64,000 bases of DNA from Pseudidiomarina indica (GTDB lineage Bacteria > Pseudomonadota > Gammaproteobacteria > Enterobacterales > Alteromonadaceae): assembly GCA_029279945.1 (NCBI GenBank), contig JAJUHK010000004.1, forward strand, positions 79,278-143,277, given 5' to 3'. The notes under the pieces are model-generated. The model was given only the letters and a program-made list of their open reading frames with translations, was not told the origin of the DNA and ran no database searches. The position numbers and the translations under genes are program-made. Positions 23,432 to 34,592 of this stretch are shown in pieces; the stretch's first letter is position 1; every line of letters starts with the position of its first letter.

Positions 23432-24370
23432 TTACGTCGCCCACTTCTCATCTTTAGTGAATGCTACTGTGAGCCACCAGCGAAACCCAAGCGGGCGTAT
23501 TTTTTCAAAAATTTGCTCGCGGATTTCATCTTGGCGTAATAGGGTGACGGTATAATCATCCTCGCGCACAACAAAATCGATTTCTAAAAATACCGTTCGC
23601 CCGACTTTTTGAATACGTACTACGGCTGCTTCGAAATTATTGTCTTCCTTAATTTGCTGAACCATAAGGTTCAACTTCTTCACCATTTTTCCTTTCGGTT
23701 GGAACCCAATGAGTTCCTTGGCACTTTGGATAAGACCACGCAATGGTGTTGCAATAAATGCCATGGATGCAATCAGCACTAATAATGGGTCAATATAAGG
23801 TACCCAATGCTTTAAGTCGATCCACCACAACCCTAATGCTATGAGAAATCCGATAAAGATACCACCACTTAGCATAGTGTCGAGAAACCACTCATGCTGC
23901 TCAGACTTCACTAAATCTGATTGCAGGTTGTTGGCAGCGTGCTTGAAATAAATATAGATGCCAGAGCACACCAACGTGGAAAACACTGAATAGACTAATG
24001 CCACTCCTAGGTTAACGTCACTCCCCCCTTGTACCAGTTCCAGTGCAGCACTAAATGCTGAGACCAAACAGAGTACAATCAACGTGAGATATTTTATCCC
24101 AACCAAAAATGGTTCAATGGCGCTTTTGCCGTAAGGGAAGGACGGATTATCCTCAGTATTAACGCTGCGCAGCGCCATTAGGGATAAATAAGACAACAGC
24201 AGGCTGATACCTGAATACAAGCCATCAAATAACACCACTGCTGAGCGGGTTAACAACCCCACCACAATACCTGACACCGTAAAAAACAATGATGCTAATA
24301 CGGAAAAAGACAGCAATTGGCGTTCCAGCTCAGGATCTAATTGTCGATGCTGCATAAGTTTTTGGTCCAT
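23432..24370 (-). CDS. Cation diffusion facilitator-type transporter
   Basis: Predicted divalent-cation/H+ antiporter of 312 residues. Six hydrophobic helices occupy about residues 20-215. Metal-site-like residues are present in helix 2 (VVLFDGLYSG) and helix 5 (SEQHEWFLDT), followed by a cytosolic C-terminal domain. Helix 2 has a single Asp rather than the full HxxxD/DxxxD pair of ZitB, so the metal is uncertain. Confidence 0.78.
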   Translation of the reverse strand: MDQKLMQHRQLDPELERQLLSFSVLASLFFTVSGIVVGLLTRSAVVLFDGLYSGISLLLSYLSLMALRSVNTEDNPSFPYGKSAIEPFLVGIKYLTLIVLCLVSAFSAALELVQGGSDVNLGVALVYSVFSTLVCSGIYIYFKHAANNLQSDLVKSEQHEWFLDTMLSGGIFIGFLIALGLWWIDLKHWVPYIDPLLVLIASMAFIATPLRGLIQSAKELIGFQPKGKMVKKLNLMVQQIKEDNNFEAAVVRIQKVGRTVFLEIDFVVREDDYTVTLLRQDEIREQIFEKIRPLGFRWWLTVAFTKDEKWAT

Positions 24371-24502
24371 AAGGGATGTTACCTACTATAGTGCATATGA
24401 TTTCACCCTGCCTAGTCAATACAAAAATCCAATGCTTGCACCTTAGAATAAAGACATATACACTTCTGGACGTCTAAAAAATATCACTGAGGTATGCTTT
24501 CC

Positions 24503-25831
24503 ATGACACAACCAGCAAGTGCCAAAGCGCTTCTGCCACTTGGCCTCTTTCTTGCGCTATTTCTTGGCACTGGAATCTATTTTCAGTTGTCTGGCGTGGA
24601 TTTTGCTTTCTACCAGCTTCCTAGCCCTGTTGCTATTTTACCTGCAATTATGATGGCGGTTTTACTGAGTAAGGAAACGTTGAATGACAGCATTAATACC
24701 TTCGTGAAAGGGGTTGGCGACAGTAATATCATTACCATGTGTATGATTTATTTATTGGCTGGCGCGTTCTCTACAGTTGCAGCGGCAACAGGCGGGGTTG
24801 ATGCTATGGTGTCCTTAGGATTACAAATCATCCCACCACAACTACTATTGCCGGGTATTTTCGTTATTGCAGCCGTGATCTCCACCGCGATGGGCACCTC
24901 CATGGGTACTTTAGCAGCGTTAGCACCTGTTGCGCTTGGGTTAGGGCAAGCCGCTGGGATTGATTTGGCGGTACTCGCCGGCGTGCTCGTTGGTGGAGCC
25001 ATGTTTGGTGATAACTTGTCGTTTATTTCAGATACCACCATTGCTGCTACTCGTACGCAAGGCTGTGAGATGCGCGATAAATTCAAAGCAAACCTTAAAA
25101 TTGCCGCACCTGCCGCCGTGCTTACATTAATCTGGCTCACCACCTATGACAGCGGCACCAGCACAATTGCGGCACCTAGCGCGAATTTGTGGCTTAGCCT
25201 GCCGTACTTTTTGATCATCGCGCTGGCACTGTTAGGATTGAATGTTTTTGCAGTACTTGGCTTAGGGATTTTGATTGCCGCGCTGTTTGGCTTAGTGTTT
25301 AGTGATTATCACGTTAGCACCTTAAGTTCTGATATCTATACGGGCTTCACCAGTATGCAGGAAATCTTCCTATTATCATTACTCATTGGTGGATTATCAG
25401 CGCTGATCCGCCAACAAGGTGGTTTACAATATCTGGCCAACACTGTCAGCAACACCAGCAAACGCTTATTTAAGCAACCGCAGCAACGAGCTGCTGTAGG
25501 AATTGCCGCGCTCACCAGTTTAACCAACGTCGCCGTCGCTAATAACACGGTGTCGATTATTCTAACGGGTGAAGTCGCCAAGCAGCTTGCTAGCGAAGGC
25601 AATTTAGCACCTCGACAAAGTGCCAGTTTACTGGATGTGTTTGCGTGTGTGGTGCAAGGCATTTTGCCTTATGGTGCGCAGGCGCTACTGCTTGGAGCAA
25701 GTTTTGGAATCTCGCCACTATCAGTAAGTTTGCATACCAGCTACTGCTTTATCTTGGCCGGTGTCGCTGGTGCAATGATTATCTGGCGTAAACCACTAGA
25801 AGCAGCTCACGCCAGTGTCGTGACTCATTAG
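24503..25831 (+). CDS. NhaC-family Na+/H+ antiporter
   Basis: The 442-residue polytopic protein has about 11 hydrophobic helices. It carries the family [22 protein letters not shown] segment and [20 protein letters not shown], the signature of NhaC/Mrp-unrelated antiporters. The second in-frame ATG is preferred because AGG sits ten bases upstream, whereas it is one base from the first ATG. Its stop overlaps the ridA stop on the other strand by four bases. Likely role is sodium export in a saline habitat (inference). Confidence 0.85.
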   Translation: MTQPASAKALLPLGLFLALFLGTGIYFQLSGVDFAFYQLPSPVAILPAIMMAVLLSKETLNDSINTFVKGVGDSNIITMCMIYLLAGAFSTVAAATGGVDAMVSLGLQIIPPQLLLPGIFVIAAVISTAMGTSMGTLAALAPVALGLGQAAGIDLAVLAGVLVGGAMFGDNLSFISDTTIAATRTQGCEMRDKFKANLKIAAPAAVLTLIWLTTYDSGTSTIAAPSANLWLSLPYFLIIALALLGLNVFAVLGLGILIAALFGLVFSDYHVSTLSSDIYTGFTSMQEIFLLSLLIGGLSALIRQQGGLQYLANTVSNTSKRLFKQPQQRAAVGIAALTSLTNVAVANNTVSIILTGEVAKQLASEGNLAPRQSASLLDVFACVVQGILPYGAQALLLGASFGISPLSVSLHTSYCFILAGVAGAMIIWRKPLEAAHASVVTH

Positions 25832-26220
25832 TTGGTGCTGGGCAGTTCCATCACTCCATCTATTTCAATTTGCGCGCCTTTTGGTAGAGCTTTCACGCCA
25901 ATTGCGGCGCGCGCAGGGTAAGGTGCTGCAAAATACTCAGCCATCACTTCATTGACAATCGGGAAGTTGCCCAAGTCGGTTAGGTAAATCTGTACTTTCA
26001 CCATATCCTGTAATTCACCACCAGCGGCCTCGCACACAGCGCTTAAGTTGTTGAACACTTGCACCGCCTGCTCGCGGAAATCGTCACTCACCATCTCCAT
26101 GGTTGCTGGCACCAATGGGATCTGGCCCGACAAATACACGGTAGTACCAATTTTGACCGCTTGTGAATAGGTGCCTATCGCCGCTGGTGCTTGTTCGGTA
26201 TTAATAATTACTTTTGCCAT
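25828..26220 (-). CDS. ridA: RidA enamine/imine deaminase
   Basis: The 130-residue trimeric deaminase detoxifies reactive 2-aminoacrylate from PLP enzymes. Motifs are [24 protein letters not shown], the catalytic Arg in [21 protein letters not shown]. It follows spoT after four bases, an arrangement also seen in other gammaproteobacteria. Confidence 0.94.
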   Translation of the reverse strand: MAKVIINTEQAPAAIGTYSQAVKIGTTVYLSGQIPLVPATMEMVSDDFREQAVQVFNNLSAVCEAAGGELQDMVKVQIYLTDLGNFPIVNEVMAEYFAAPYPARAAIGVKALPKGAQIEIDGVMELPSTN

Positions 26221-26224
26221 AGTG

Positions 26225-28339
26225 TTACTTCCTTAACCGCCACACGCGCTGCACATTCGGCATTTTTCGAATATGCCGAATCACATCGGCGAGCTGCTTT
26301 CTATCTCGTACAAACAATGCGACATCAATGTAATAAATATTCGCATCGACTTCTTCAGTTTTTAGCCCATGAATATTACAACCGGTGCTTGAAATAGAGG
26401 CTGTTAATTTTGCTAACGCACCCTGATGGTTAACAATCTCGACCCGCACTTCACTAATAAACTCAGCTTCACTATTCGGCTCCCATTGTACTGGGAAATA
26501 GCGGCCCGGCTCATCTTCATGACCACGCACATTCTTACATTCTTTACGGTGGACCACTAACCCTTTGCCTGGGCTAACATGGGTAATAATATCGTCACCT
26601 GGAATTGGGCGGCAACATTTTGCAAAGCTGACTAATAGTCCTTCTGCCCCACGAATCGACAAGGTCGTTTTATTCGCCCCTGCCGATTGGTCATCATTGA
26701 GCTGAGAGAACTCACCTAACAGGCGTTTGGCGATGGCGATGGACATCATGTTCCCCAGCCCGATCTCGCGTAGCAAGTTAGGTACATCTTTGAGCTTCAC
26801 TTCTTTTAGTACCCGGGCAAAATCTTCGGCTGGAATATCATCGAAATTGACTGGCCCAAGTGCGGCGCGAAGTAAGCGTTCACCAAGCTGCTCGGCTTCA
26901 CGTGATTCCTGCCCTTTCAAATACTGGCGAATCTTAGCGCGCGCTTTGGCGGTCACCGCAAAATTCAACCACGCAATATTGGGGCGTGACCCAGGCGCAG
27001 TTTTGATTTCAACGGTTTGCCCAGTCTCGAGTGGCTTGGACAACGATGACACCCGATGATTAATGCGTGCGCCAATACAGGTGTTACCAATATCCGTATG
27101 TACCGCATAAGCAAAGTCGACAGGGGTTGCGCCTTGCGGTAATTCAATAATGCGCCCCTCTGGCGTAAACACGTAAATTTCTTCTGGGAACAGCTCAGAC
27201 TTAACGTTCTCAATAAACTCCACCGTATTCCCAGTGCTTTGTTGCAGCTCCAACAAGCTTTGCATCCAGCGGCGGGCACGTACTTGCGCTGTCGTACCTG
27301 TGCTTTCATCTGTTTTATAGAGCCAATGCGCCGCAACTCCGCGGTCCGCCATCAGGTTCATTTCTTCGGTACGAATTTGCACTTCCACCGGTATACCATG
27401 CGGCCCTTTTAAACTCGTATGCAGCGACTGATAGCCATTTGATTTAGGGATGGCGATATAATCTTTAAACCGTGTTTCTATAGGTTTATATAGGTTATGT
27501 AGCGCGCCTAACACGCGATAGCAGGTATCGAGCTCATCCACGATCACCCGAAACGCATAGATATCCATCACCTGTTCAAACTTCAGCTCTTTTTGCTTCA
27601 TCTTCTGATAAATGCTGTACAGGTGCTTCTCACGCCCAATCACTCGGGCTTTGATACCTACATCTTTCAGCCGCTTTTCAATCTCAGACTGAACACGTTC
27701 GACCAACTCACGGCGATTGCCACGCGCTTTTTTAACTTCTGATTCAAGCAGTTTTGCCCGCCACGGATGCAGCGCATGAAAACCCAACAATTCAAGTTCA
27801 TTTTTAATATCATGGATACCAAGGCGGTGGGCTAGCGGGGCATAAATTTCAAGGGTTTCACGGGCAATGCGGCGGCGTTTATCGGGGCGTAAATGGCTGA
27901 TGGTGCGCATGTTATGGGTTCGATCAGCTAATTTAATCAGGATAACCCGAATATCCTGAACCATCGCCATGATCATCTTGCGGAAGTTCTCGGTTTGCAT
28001 TTCCTCTTTCGAGTTAAATTGCAACTTATCGAGTTTAGAGACACCCTCAACTAAATCCGCCACCGTTGAACCAAATTGTTCGGCGAGATCTTCTTGCGTG
28101 TATTGGGTATCTTCAATAACATCATGTAGCAGAGCTGCCATGATGGTTTCGTGATCAAGGCGCATATCTGCCAGCAAGCTGGCCACTGCAACCGGATGGG
28201 TAATATATGGTTCACCGCTATGGCGTTTTTGGTGTTTGTGACCGTCAGCAGCAAGTTTGTATGCCGCAGCAGCGAGTTCCACCTGTTCCGGTGGTAAATA
28301 CTCGCTTAACTGTTGACGAAGGCCTTCAAACAAATACAC
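26225..28339 (-). CDS. spoT: Bifunctional (p)ppGpp synthase/hydrolase SpoT
   Basis: The 704-residue stringent-response enzyme matches E. coli SpoT length. HD hydrolase domain ([19 protein letters not shown]) is intact; the synthetase domain has [21 protein letters not shown] ([15 protein letters not shown]) and C-terminal ACT ([20 protein letters not shown]) domains follow. The intact HD box argues for SpoT rather than RelA. It is the third gene of gmk-rpoZ-spoT-ridA. Confidence 0.97.
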   Translation of the reverse strand: MYLFEGLRQQLSEYLPPEQVELAAAAYKLAADGHKHQKRHSGEPYITHPVAVASLLADMRLDHETIMAALLHDVIEDTQYTQEDLAEQFGSTVADLVEGVSKLDKLQFNSKEEMQTENFRKMIMAMVQDIRVILIKLADRTHNMRTISHLRPDKRRRIARETLEIYAPLAHRLGIHDIKNELELLGFHALHPWRAKLLESEVKKARGNRRELVERVQSEIEKRLKDVGIKARVIGREKHLYSIYQKMKQKELKFEQVMDIYAFRVIVDELDTCYRVLGALHNLYKPIETRFKDYIAIPKSNGYQSLHTSLKGPHGIPVEVQIRTEEMNLMADRGVAAHWLYKTDESTGTTAQVRARRWMQSLLELQQSTGNTVEFIENVKSELFPEEIYVFTPEGRIIELPQGATPVDFAYAVHTDIGNTCIGARINHRVSSLSKPLETGQTVEIKTAPGSRPNIAWLNFAVTAKARAKIRQYLKGQESREAEQLGERLLRAALGPVNFDDIPAEDFARVLKEVKLKDVPNLLREIGLGNMMSIAIAKRLLGEFSQLNDDQSAGANKTTLSIRGAEGLLVSFAKCCRPIPGDDIITHVSPGKGLVVHRKECKNVRGHEDEPGRYFPVQWEPNSEAEFISEVRVEIVNHQGALAKLTASISSTGCNIHGLKTEEVDANIYYIDVALFVRDRKQLADVIRHIRKMPNVQRVWRLRK

Positions 28340-28344
28340 CCGTC

Positions 28345-28620
28345 TTACTCAAGCCCACGAAGTACATCAACTGCGGCCAATTCTTTGGCGTCTTTTTGCG
28401 CCATTTCTTGGCGCTCTTCCGCATCTAAGCGTTCTGCATCAATATGACCAGCCTCAATTTCACGCAACGCTACAACGGTTGGTTTCTCATTATTTTTCCA
28501 CAGAACTAAAGGTTCTTTACCTTGATTTGCCAGTTGACGAGCACGGCGTGCTGCCACCAACACTAAGTCAAAGCGATTGCCAATTCGCTCTACAGCTTCT
28601 TCCACAGTTACGCGAGCCAT
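28345..28620 (-). CDS. rpoZ: RNA polymerase omega subunit
   Basis: The 91-residue protein begins [20 protein letters not shown], the standard omega start, and carries [17 protein letters not shown]. It aids assembly of the beta-prime subunit and ppGpp sensing. It lies five bases before spoT. Confidence 0.97.
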   Translation of the reverse strand: MARVTVEEAVERIGNRFDLVLVAARRARQLANQGKEPLVLWKNNEKPTVVALREIEAGHIDAERLDAEERQEMAQKDAKELAAVDVLRGLE

Positions 28621-28667
28621 CGATTACTCCAATAAAATGTGCCAAATGGGTCAAGAATTATACGGAT

Positions 28668-29309
28668 TTAGCCGTCATTCGCCAAGAGATCTTTAAGTTT
28701 AACGGCATGGCGCACTTGCTGCAAGGGCACCCGCAACCGCTGGGCAAACACAATATGCTCGAGTTGTGCCAATGTTTGCTCAAATTTATCGTTTACGAGT
28801 AGGTAATCAAATTCATGATAATGCGACATCTCAGCCTGTGCTTGAGCCATCCGCGCATGAATAACCTCTTCACTATCTTGGCCACGTAACCGCAGCCGCT
28901 CTGCTAATACGTCGAGGCTGGGCGGCATTATAAAAATTGATTGCACTTCTGGGTGTGCGGCACGCACTTGCCGTGCACCTTGCCAATCAATATCCAAAAA
29001 CACGTCGATCCCTTGCGCCAAGGTCTGCTCAATATAGGTTCGCGATGTGCCGTAATAGTTACCGAATACTTGTGCCCATTCATAAAACTCGTTAGCAGCA
29101 ATTTTCCGCTGAAATTCGGCTTCGGTAAGGAAGTGGTAATGCACACCGTCAACCTCACCAGGACGTGGTGCACGCGTTGTGCACGAGACCGACACTTGCA
29201 TACTATCTTGCGAATGACGTTCAAGTAACGCACGAATTAAACTCGACTTGCCTGCGCCACTTGGTGCAGCCAAAATAAATAAATTGCCGGTTGCGATTGA
29301 TGTTGTCAT
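28668..29309 (-). CDS. gmk: Guanylate kinase
   Basis: Phosphorylates GMP to GDP. 213 residues with P-loop [31 protein letters not shown] and [12 protein letters not shown]. First gene of the gmk-rpoZ-spoT unit, divergent from lemA. Confidence 0.97.
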   Translation of the reverse strand: MTTSIATGNLFILAAPSGAGKSSLIRALLERHSQDSMQVSVSCTTRAPRPGEVDGVHYHFLTEAEFQRKIAANEFYEWAQVFGNYYGTSRTYIEQTLAQGIDVFLDIDWQGARQVRAAHPEVQSIFIMPPSLDVLAERLRLRGQDSEEVIHARMAQAQAEMSHYHEFDYLLVNDKFEQTLAQLEHIVFAQRLRVPLQQVRHAVKLKDLLANDG

Positions 29310-29390
29310 GAATTTTTACAGAGTTTTGCTTGCTAATAACAGCAAAGCATAGCATGTTGGATAACCAAATAACTAGAGTGGAGAATGGAG

Positions 29391-29984
29391 ATGACCACAG
29401 GCTGGATTATTCTTATTGTTGTAGCAGTTATCGTTATTTACATCATTAGCGTCTATAACAAGCTGGTACGCCTGAAAAACCAGTTTGAAAATGCCTTCGC
29501 ACAAATCGAAGTGCAACTCAAACGTCGTTATGACCTCATTCCTAATTTAGTTGAAACGGCGAAAGCCTATATGAGCCATGAACGCGACACCCTTGAAGCA
29601 GTCATTGCAGCGCGTAACCAAGCTGCCGCGGCACTCCCACAAGCGGCCCAGGATCCAACCAATGCACAGGCGATGCAGCAACTAGGTGGTGCAGAAACTG
29701 CCCTCGGCAGCGCATTGGGTCGTCTCAACGTGGTCATGGAAGCTTACCCTGATTTGAAAGCCAACCAAAACATGATGCAGCTTAGTGAAGAGTTAACCAG
29801 TACTGAAAACCGGGTAGCCTTCGCGCGGCAGGCATATAATGATGCAGTCATGGCTTACAACACCTATCGTCAATCGTTCCCCCCAATTGCTATCGCGGGC
29901 ATGGTGGGACATGGTAGCCAAGCGAACTTACTTGAATTTGCTGATAGCGCCGCCATTCAGGCTGCACCAAAAGTACAATTTTAA
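29391..29984 (+). CDS. LemA family membrane-anchored protein
   Basis: One N-terminal helix (MTTGWIILIVVAVIVIYI) then a helical LemA domain with KNQFENAFAQIEVQLKRR, YDLIPNLVETAKAY and ELTSTENRVAFARQAYND. The start is the second of two close ATGs because GGAG lies seven bases upstream. LemA proteins have no firm function; pairing with an M48 protease is recurrent, as here (gap 12 bases). Confidence 0.92.
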   Translation: MTTGWIILIVVAVIVIYIISVYNKLVRLKNQFENAFAQIEVQLKRRYDLIPNLVETAKAYMSHERDTLEAVIAARNQAAAALPQAAQDPTNAQAMQQLGGAETALGSALGRLNVVMEAYPDLKANQNMMQLSEELTSTENRVAFARQAYNDAVMAYNTYRQSFPPIAIAGMVGHGSQANLLEFADSAAIQAAPKVQF

Positions 29985-29996
29985 AGGTAGTCGCGC

Positions 29997-31616
29997 GTGG
30001 TCAACTTTTTTGAGCACCAGCAACAAGCGAAACGCAACACCACCTTACTTGTGGTGTTGTTCACCATTGCTTTTTGTATCTTGATTGGCCTAACGGCACT
30101 GCTCACCGCAGCCGTGGTTGGTGGCATTGAACTAGAGCAGAACGATACCTTCCAAATCCACTGGCAACCGGTCGCCACCACTGTCGCTATTGTGGCTACT
30201 GGTATTCTATTAACCATGTTGTTCAAATGGAGTCAATTACGACCAGGTGGCCATGTGGTTGCAGAACACCTAGGTGGTGTGCGCATCCACCCTGACACTC
30301 AAGATCCCGTGGAGCGTCGGGTATTAAACGTGGTTGAGGAAATGGCGATTGCCGCTAATATGCCCGTCCCAAGTGTTTATATTCTGCCTGATGAACAGGG
30401 TATTAATGCGTTTGCGGCCGGCTACGAGACCAAAGATGCGGTCATTGGACTAACCCGAGGAGCTATCGAAACCTTTACGCGGGAACAATTGCAAGCAGTT
30501 GTTGCCCACGAATTCAGTCATATTCTAAATGGTGACATGCGGCTGAACATTCGCCTCATTGCGGCATTAGCTGGAATTTTAGTGATTGCACACTGTGGTC
30601 GCTTGTTACTCCATGCAGGTGGTTCACGCTCACGCAGCTCGCGTGATCAGCAAAACTTGCTACCGTTACTAGGCCTAGCGTTAATGGTACTGGGCTTCAC
30701 CGGTGTGTTGTTTGGCAACTTAATCAAAGCAGCCGTCAGCCGGCAGCGAGAATACTTAGCTGATGCTGCGGCCGTACAATTCACTCGAAATCCAGAAGCA
30801 CTTGGTACCGCCTTGCAACAAATCGGGGCGCGCCAACACGGCAGCAAAATAGCACATAAGAATGCCGATGAGGCTGCCCATTTATTCTTCGGCCAAGCCT
30901 TAAGCTCGTGGTTTACTCTGACGGCAACTCATCCGCCGTTGCACAAACGAATCAAACGGGTGATGCCGCATTGGGATGGCCGTTATCCTGAACCACAACA
31001 AGCTATGTTGCAACCCGCAAGCACATCAACGTCACGCCCTTCAGCTATTGAACGCTTAGCACGGCTTGCCCTACCCGTAATTCTTATGGAGCAGGTACGA
31101 ACCCCAAGCCGAGCACCGCTCGTTATCCAACAGTTACTCGATAACGAGCCTACGATTCGCGTCTTGAATCACGAACAACAGCTGGCACTCGTTGAGTTGG
31201 CCATTCCTGCATTGCGGTTACTGGCTGACAGTGAGCGCCAACAACTACTAACCTTGTTAGAACAACGCGCCAATAAGCAGGACTTATTCCATTGGTGTTT
31301 GTATCAGCTCGTCGCACGCCAGTTAGATGACAGTAAGCGGTTTAAGCAACTGTTAACTGAGGGCGACCCTAAAGCGATAACAGTGGCAGCATTACAGCAC
31401 GCAGAATTACAGCAACCGATTGCCTTTACACAGGTAGAGCAGGCTCTAAACAGTTGCAAGCGCTGGCCTCCGCAGCAGAAACAAGAGCTGGTACAAGAAT
31501 GGCTCAATACTGTTACTGCTGATCAGAAAATTTCGATGACAGAGCGCACACTCGTTGCCACGCTGTGCGCCTGTATTGAAGTGCCATTACCCGACGAACT
31601 ACTACAGCCTCATTGA
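29997..31616 (+). CDS. Membrane M48-family zinc metalloprotease with long C-terminal extension
   Basis: HtpX-like protease: two N-terminal helices, zinc motif HEFSHILNGD, two further helices and the third ligand in the REYLADAAAVQF segment. The first ~340 residues cover the protease; a further ~200-residue helical C-terminal part has no motif I recognise. GTG start 12 bases after lemA with AAAGG upstream. Likely membrane protein quality control. Confidence 0.9.
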   Translation: MVNFFEHQQQAKRNTTLLVVLFTIAFCILIGLTALLTAAVVGGIELEQNDTFQIHWQPVATTVAIVATGILLTMLFKWSQLRPGGHVVAEHLGGVRIHPDTQDPVERRVLNVVEEMAIAANMPVPSVYILPDEQGINAFAAGYETKDAVIGLTRGAIETFTREQLQAVVAHEFSHILNGDMRLNIRLIAALAGILVIAHCGRLLLHAGGSRSRSSRDQQNLLPLLGLALMVLGFTGVLFGNLIKAAVSRQREYLADAAAVQFTRNPEALGTALQQIGARQHGSKIAHKNADEAAHLFFGQALSSWFTLTATHPPLHKRIKRVMPHWDGRYPEPQQAMLQPASTSTSRPSAIERLARLALPVILMEQVRTPSRAPLVIQQLLDNEPTIRVLNHEQQLALVELAIPALRLLADSERQQLLTLLEQRANKQDLFHWCLYQLVARQLDDSKRFKQLLTEGDPKAITVAALQHAELQQPIAFTQVEQALNSCKRWPPQQKQELVQEWLNTVTADQKISMTERTLVATLCACIEVPLPDELLQPH

Positions 31617-32581
31617 CGTTGCTGGTTCAACCACGGATAAATTATGTCATGCAGCTCGCCATTTATAATGGTGAGTAAGAAATGGTGCCGCTGCGGTAAT
31701 TCCTTAATAGTCACCGAGCTTGATTGCAGCGGCATATAATAATCGTAGGGAGCTACCGGATCAGCGTTACTCGCAATGATTAACGTCGGTACGCGAAAAT
31801 CCTCCAGCAACTGGTGTATATCTAATTCTCTGGCATCAATGCCCCGCTTCGCTAGGGTATTACGAACCCCTTCGCGCACTGAGTCATCACCAATAATTTT
31901 GCTGAGTCGGCGGAAACTCATTTTGGCGACTTCAGCAGCGGCGTCTTCAAACTGCCGCATTGGACCAAACAGTACGATCCCACTAATATCATCGCGTTGC
32001 TTCGCCAAATGAACTGCGGCAACCGCCCCCATCGAATAGCCAGAAATATACAGCGGATGCGGCCGTTCACGCGCAGGTAAGGAATCAATCAACGCGAGTA
32101 GCACGTCAACATCTTCTACGCCAAATCCAGGTTCATCATGAGTTGACGCACCATGACCTTTCAAGTCTGGCACTATCACATGAAAACCCAAAAACCGATA
32201 GTAATTTGCCAACCACAACATGGCTTCCTTACTACCACCGTATCCATGTAATAAAATCATGGTGCCGCGATGCACTTCAGGGACTTGGTCCCGATCCAAG
32301 GTTAAGTCATAGGTGAGGGTATCGTTGCTTGCGACCACACTAAAATCAAATTCATAGGACTCAAGTTCAAGGTTATCTGGTGCATAGATATAGCCAGTAC
32401 ACCCTTCTAGATAAGGCATACAAAACTGCCGGATCTGCCCGCCTGCTTCTTTGACCGCTTCTTCAACACCTGTATAGGTAATACCACTATGAGCACGGCT
32501 CGATAAAGTCATTTCAACGTATGTTGCACACCCCTGCAAACAGGCCAGTAAAAATAAACCAATCCCTATTGTGCGTTTCAT
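31610..32581 (-). CDS. Alpha/beta-hydrolase lipoprotein
   Basis: A 323-residue protein with a lipoprotein signal (MKRTIGIGLFLLACLQGCA, acylated Cys in LQGC). The hydrolase core has the oxyanion HGYGG segment, nucleophile elbow SGYSMGAV, acid SNADPVAPYD and terminal His QRHHFLL. The substrate is unknown. It converges with the protease gene and their stop regions overlap by seven bases. Confidence 0.87.
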   Translation of the reverse strand: MKRTIGIGLFLLACLQGCATYVEMTLSSRAHSGITYTGVEEAVKEAGGQIRQFCMPYLEGCTGYIYAPDNLELESYEFDFSVVASNDTLTYDLTLDRDQVPEVHRGTMILLHGYGGSKEAMLWLANYYRFLGFHVIVPDLKGHGASTHDEPGFGVEDVDVLLALIDSLPARERPHPLYISGYSMGAVAAVHLAKQRDDISGIVLFGPMRQFEDAAAEVAKMSFRRLSKIIGDDSVREGVRNTLAKRGIDARELDIHQLLEDFRVPTLIIASNADPVAPYDYYMPLQSSSVTIKELPQRHHFLLTIINGELHDIIYPWLNQQRQ

Positions 32582-32781
32582 TTGTATCCTCAGTAATGAA
32601 TTTGTAGTGGCAGTGCGTTATTGCGCTATCGGCTGATGATACCACGTCTATTTTGCGCACCAATAGTCTTTACACGGTGAAATAAAGGCTTCTTCGACCG
32701 TGAATTTTTTGTATAACAACGCAGTACCTGCGATAATCTCAAGCAGCACTTAGTAAACCGAGTTAAGATGAGCGAATTACC

Positions 32782-33267
32782 ATGCCAAGTTTTGATATTG
32801 TTTCAGAAATCAACAAAGTAGAACTGCGTAACGCGGTTGATAACGCCTCGCGTGAACTTGCCACCCGCTTTGATTTTCGGGGCGTTGAGGCGAGTATTGA
32901 ACTACAAGACTTAACCGTGACCTTAACCTCAGAATCTGAGTTCCAAGTCCGTCAATTACAAGATATTTTCAGCAACCACTGCGCCAAACGTAATATCAGC
33001 ATGGCTGGCATAGATATACCTGATACACCAACTCACAGTGGTAAGACGTATTCATTAGCCTTGACCTTTAAGCAGGGTATTGACCAGCCACTTGCTAAAG
33101 AAATCATCAAAAAAATTAAAGATAGTAAGTTGAAAGTTCAAGCATCAATTCAGGGTGATAAAATTCGTGTCAACGGCAAGAAGCGAGACGATTTGCAAGA
33201 GACCATTGCCCTATTGCGGCAAGCTGATATTGAGTTACCGCTGCAATTTGAAAATTTCCGTGATTAA
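32782..33267 (+). CDS. yajQ: YajQ family nucleotide-binding protein
   Basis: 161 residues (UPF0234). [20 protein letters not shown] and [16 protein letters not shown] are hallmark segments of the two-RRM-like fold. Some family members bind c-di-GMP (established for a Xanthomonas homologue). The 200 bases before it contain no gene; an inverted A/T-rich promoter-like stretch only. Confidence 0.94.
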   Translation: MPSFDIVSEINKVELRNAVDNASRELATRFDFRGVEASIELQDLTVTLTSESEFQVRQLQDIFSNHCAKRNISMAGIDIPDTPTHSGKTYSLALTFKQGIDQPLAKEIIKKIKDSKLKVQASIQGDKIRVNGKKRDDLQETIALLRQADIELPLQFENFRD

Positions 33268-33291
33268 ACCATCACTGTAAGGATGCAATCG

Positions 33292-34581
33292 ATGACGACA
33301 CACTGGCAACAACGACGGTCTAAAATACCACTACAACGCCCGGGAGATTTACGCACCCCATGGCAGCGAGACCGTGCTCGTGTTCTGCATTCTGCAGCGT
33401 TCCGTCGATTGCAATCCAAAACCCAGATCATGAACGTGGGCGAAAATGATTTTTATCGTACGCGTCTCACCCATAGTTTAGAAGCAGCACAAATCGGTGC
33501 ATCGTTGATCAATCAGCTCCAGCAGGTCTGTACTGACATTGAAGTAGCCCACTTACCCGACTGGAACTTGATGGAAACACTGTGTTTAGCACATGACATC
33601 GGGCATCCCCCGTTTGGCCATGGTGGTGAAGCAGCGCTGCACTATAAAATGTTGTCATCTGGCGGTTTTGAAGGTAATGGCCAAACCTTTCGGATTGTCG
33701 GCAAGCTCGAAGCATACCACCCTCAACATGGGATGGACTTAACCCGCCGAACGTTGCTGGGCTTACTGAAATATCCAGTACTGATGCCAGCACTTACCGC
33801 GCCAGATACCCCTAAACCAACAGGTAGCTTGAATCGTTGGAAGCCGCCCAAAGCACTTTTTCAATGCGATGCCGATTTGCTTGATTGGGTGTTAGCACCA
33901 TTGTCGACTAATGATCGTGCCTTGTTTCAAACCGTCGAGCAACTACCGCAAGCACCATGGCAAAAGTCACGCTATAAGTCGCTCGATGCCTCACTGATGG
34001 AATTGGCTGATGATATCGCCTATGGCGTTCATGATTTAGAAGATGCAGTCGTCACCGGTACCTTAAGTGCAGCCCAATGGTACTCGCATGTTGACGCCGT
34101 TATCGCACAATTGCCTGCAGATTTAGCCAAGCTCATGGAACAACTGAGTGAGCAACTCTTTGCTCGCGAGCATCACCTACGGAAAAATGCTATTGGTGCC
34201 TTAGTTAATATCTTCGTCACCACAGTGCGTTTGGAAGAAGTCTTGCCCGCTGCGCAAGAGCCATTAATACGCTATAACGCGACCTTACCAGAAGCTGAAG
34301 CCTTTTTACTAAAAAGCTTGAAAGATGTGGTGTTTGAGCACGTCATCAATGATCCAGCCATTCAGCAACTACGATTCCGCAGTCAAAATATGCTGTTCGA
34401 TCTGTTTAGCGCATTACAGACTGATCCACTGCGCTTGTTACCACGTAACACCCAGGAACGTTGGCGCAAAGCTTATGAAGAGCTGGGGCAAGTGGCTGCC
34501 GATCGCGCGTTGTGTGATTATGTAGCAGGCATGACCGACGACTACGCTGAACGCATGTACCGCAACCTATTTGTTGTTTAA
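33292..34581 (+). CDS. dgt: dGTP triphosphohydrolase family protein
   Basis: HD-superfamily dNTP triphosphohydrolase of 429 residues. HD ligands: RLTHSLEAAQIG, LAHDIGHPPFGHGGE and ELADDIAYGVHDLED. The ATG at 33292 is chosen because AAGG lies nine bases upstream. Family members hydrolyse dGTP to deoxyguanosine plus triphosphate; some limit phage replication by depleting dGTP (established), though here it sits in core context after yajQ. Confidence 0.92.
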   Translation: MTTHWQQRRSKIPLQRPGDLRTPWQRDRARVLHSAAFRRLQSKTQIMNVGENDFYRTRLTHSLEAAQIGASLINQLQQVCTDIEVAHLPDWNLMETLCLAHDIGHPPFGHGGEAALHYKMLSSGGFEGNGQTFRIVGKLEAYHPQHGMDLTRRTLLGLLKYPVLMPALTAPDTPKPTGSLNRWKPPKALFQCDADLLDWVLAPLSTNDRALFQTVEQLPQAPWQKSRYKSLDASLMELADDIAYGVHDLEDAVVTGTLSAAQWYSHVDAVIAQLPADLAKLMEQLSEQLFAREHHLRKNAIGALVNIFVTTVRLEEVLPAAQEPLIRYNATLPEAEAFLLKSLKDVVFEHVINDPAIQQLRFRSQNMLFDLFSALQTDPLRLLPRNTQERWRKAYEELGQVAADRALCDYVAGMTDDYAERMYRNLFVV

Positions 34582-34592
34582 CCTCAATCAAA

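Noticed and set aside
33292..34581. dGTPase as part of a defence island
   Set aside because: Surrounded by core genes (yajQ, EVE, upp) and far from the accessory element; housekeeping role more likely.
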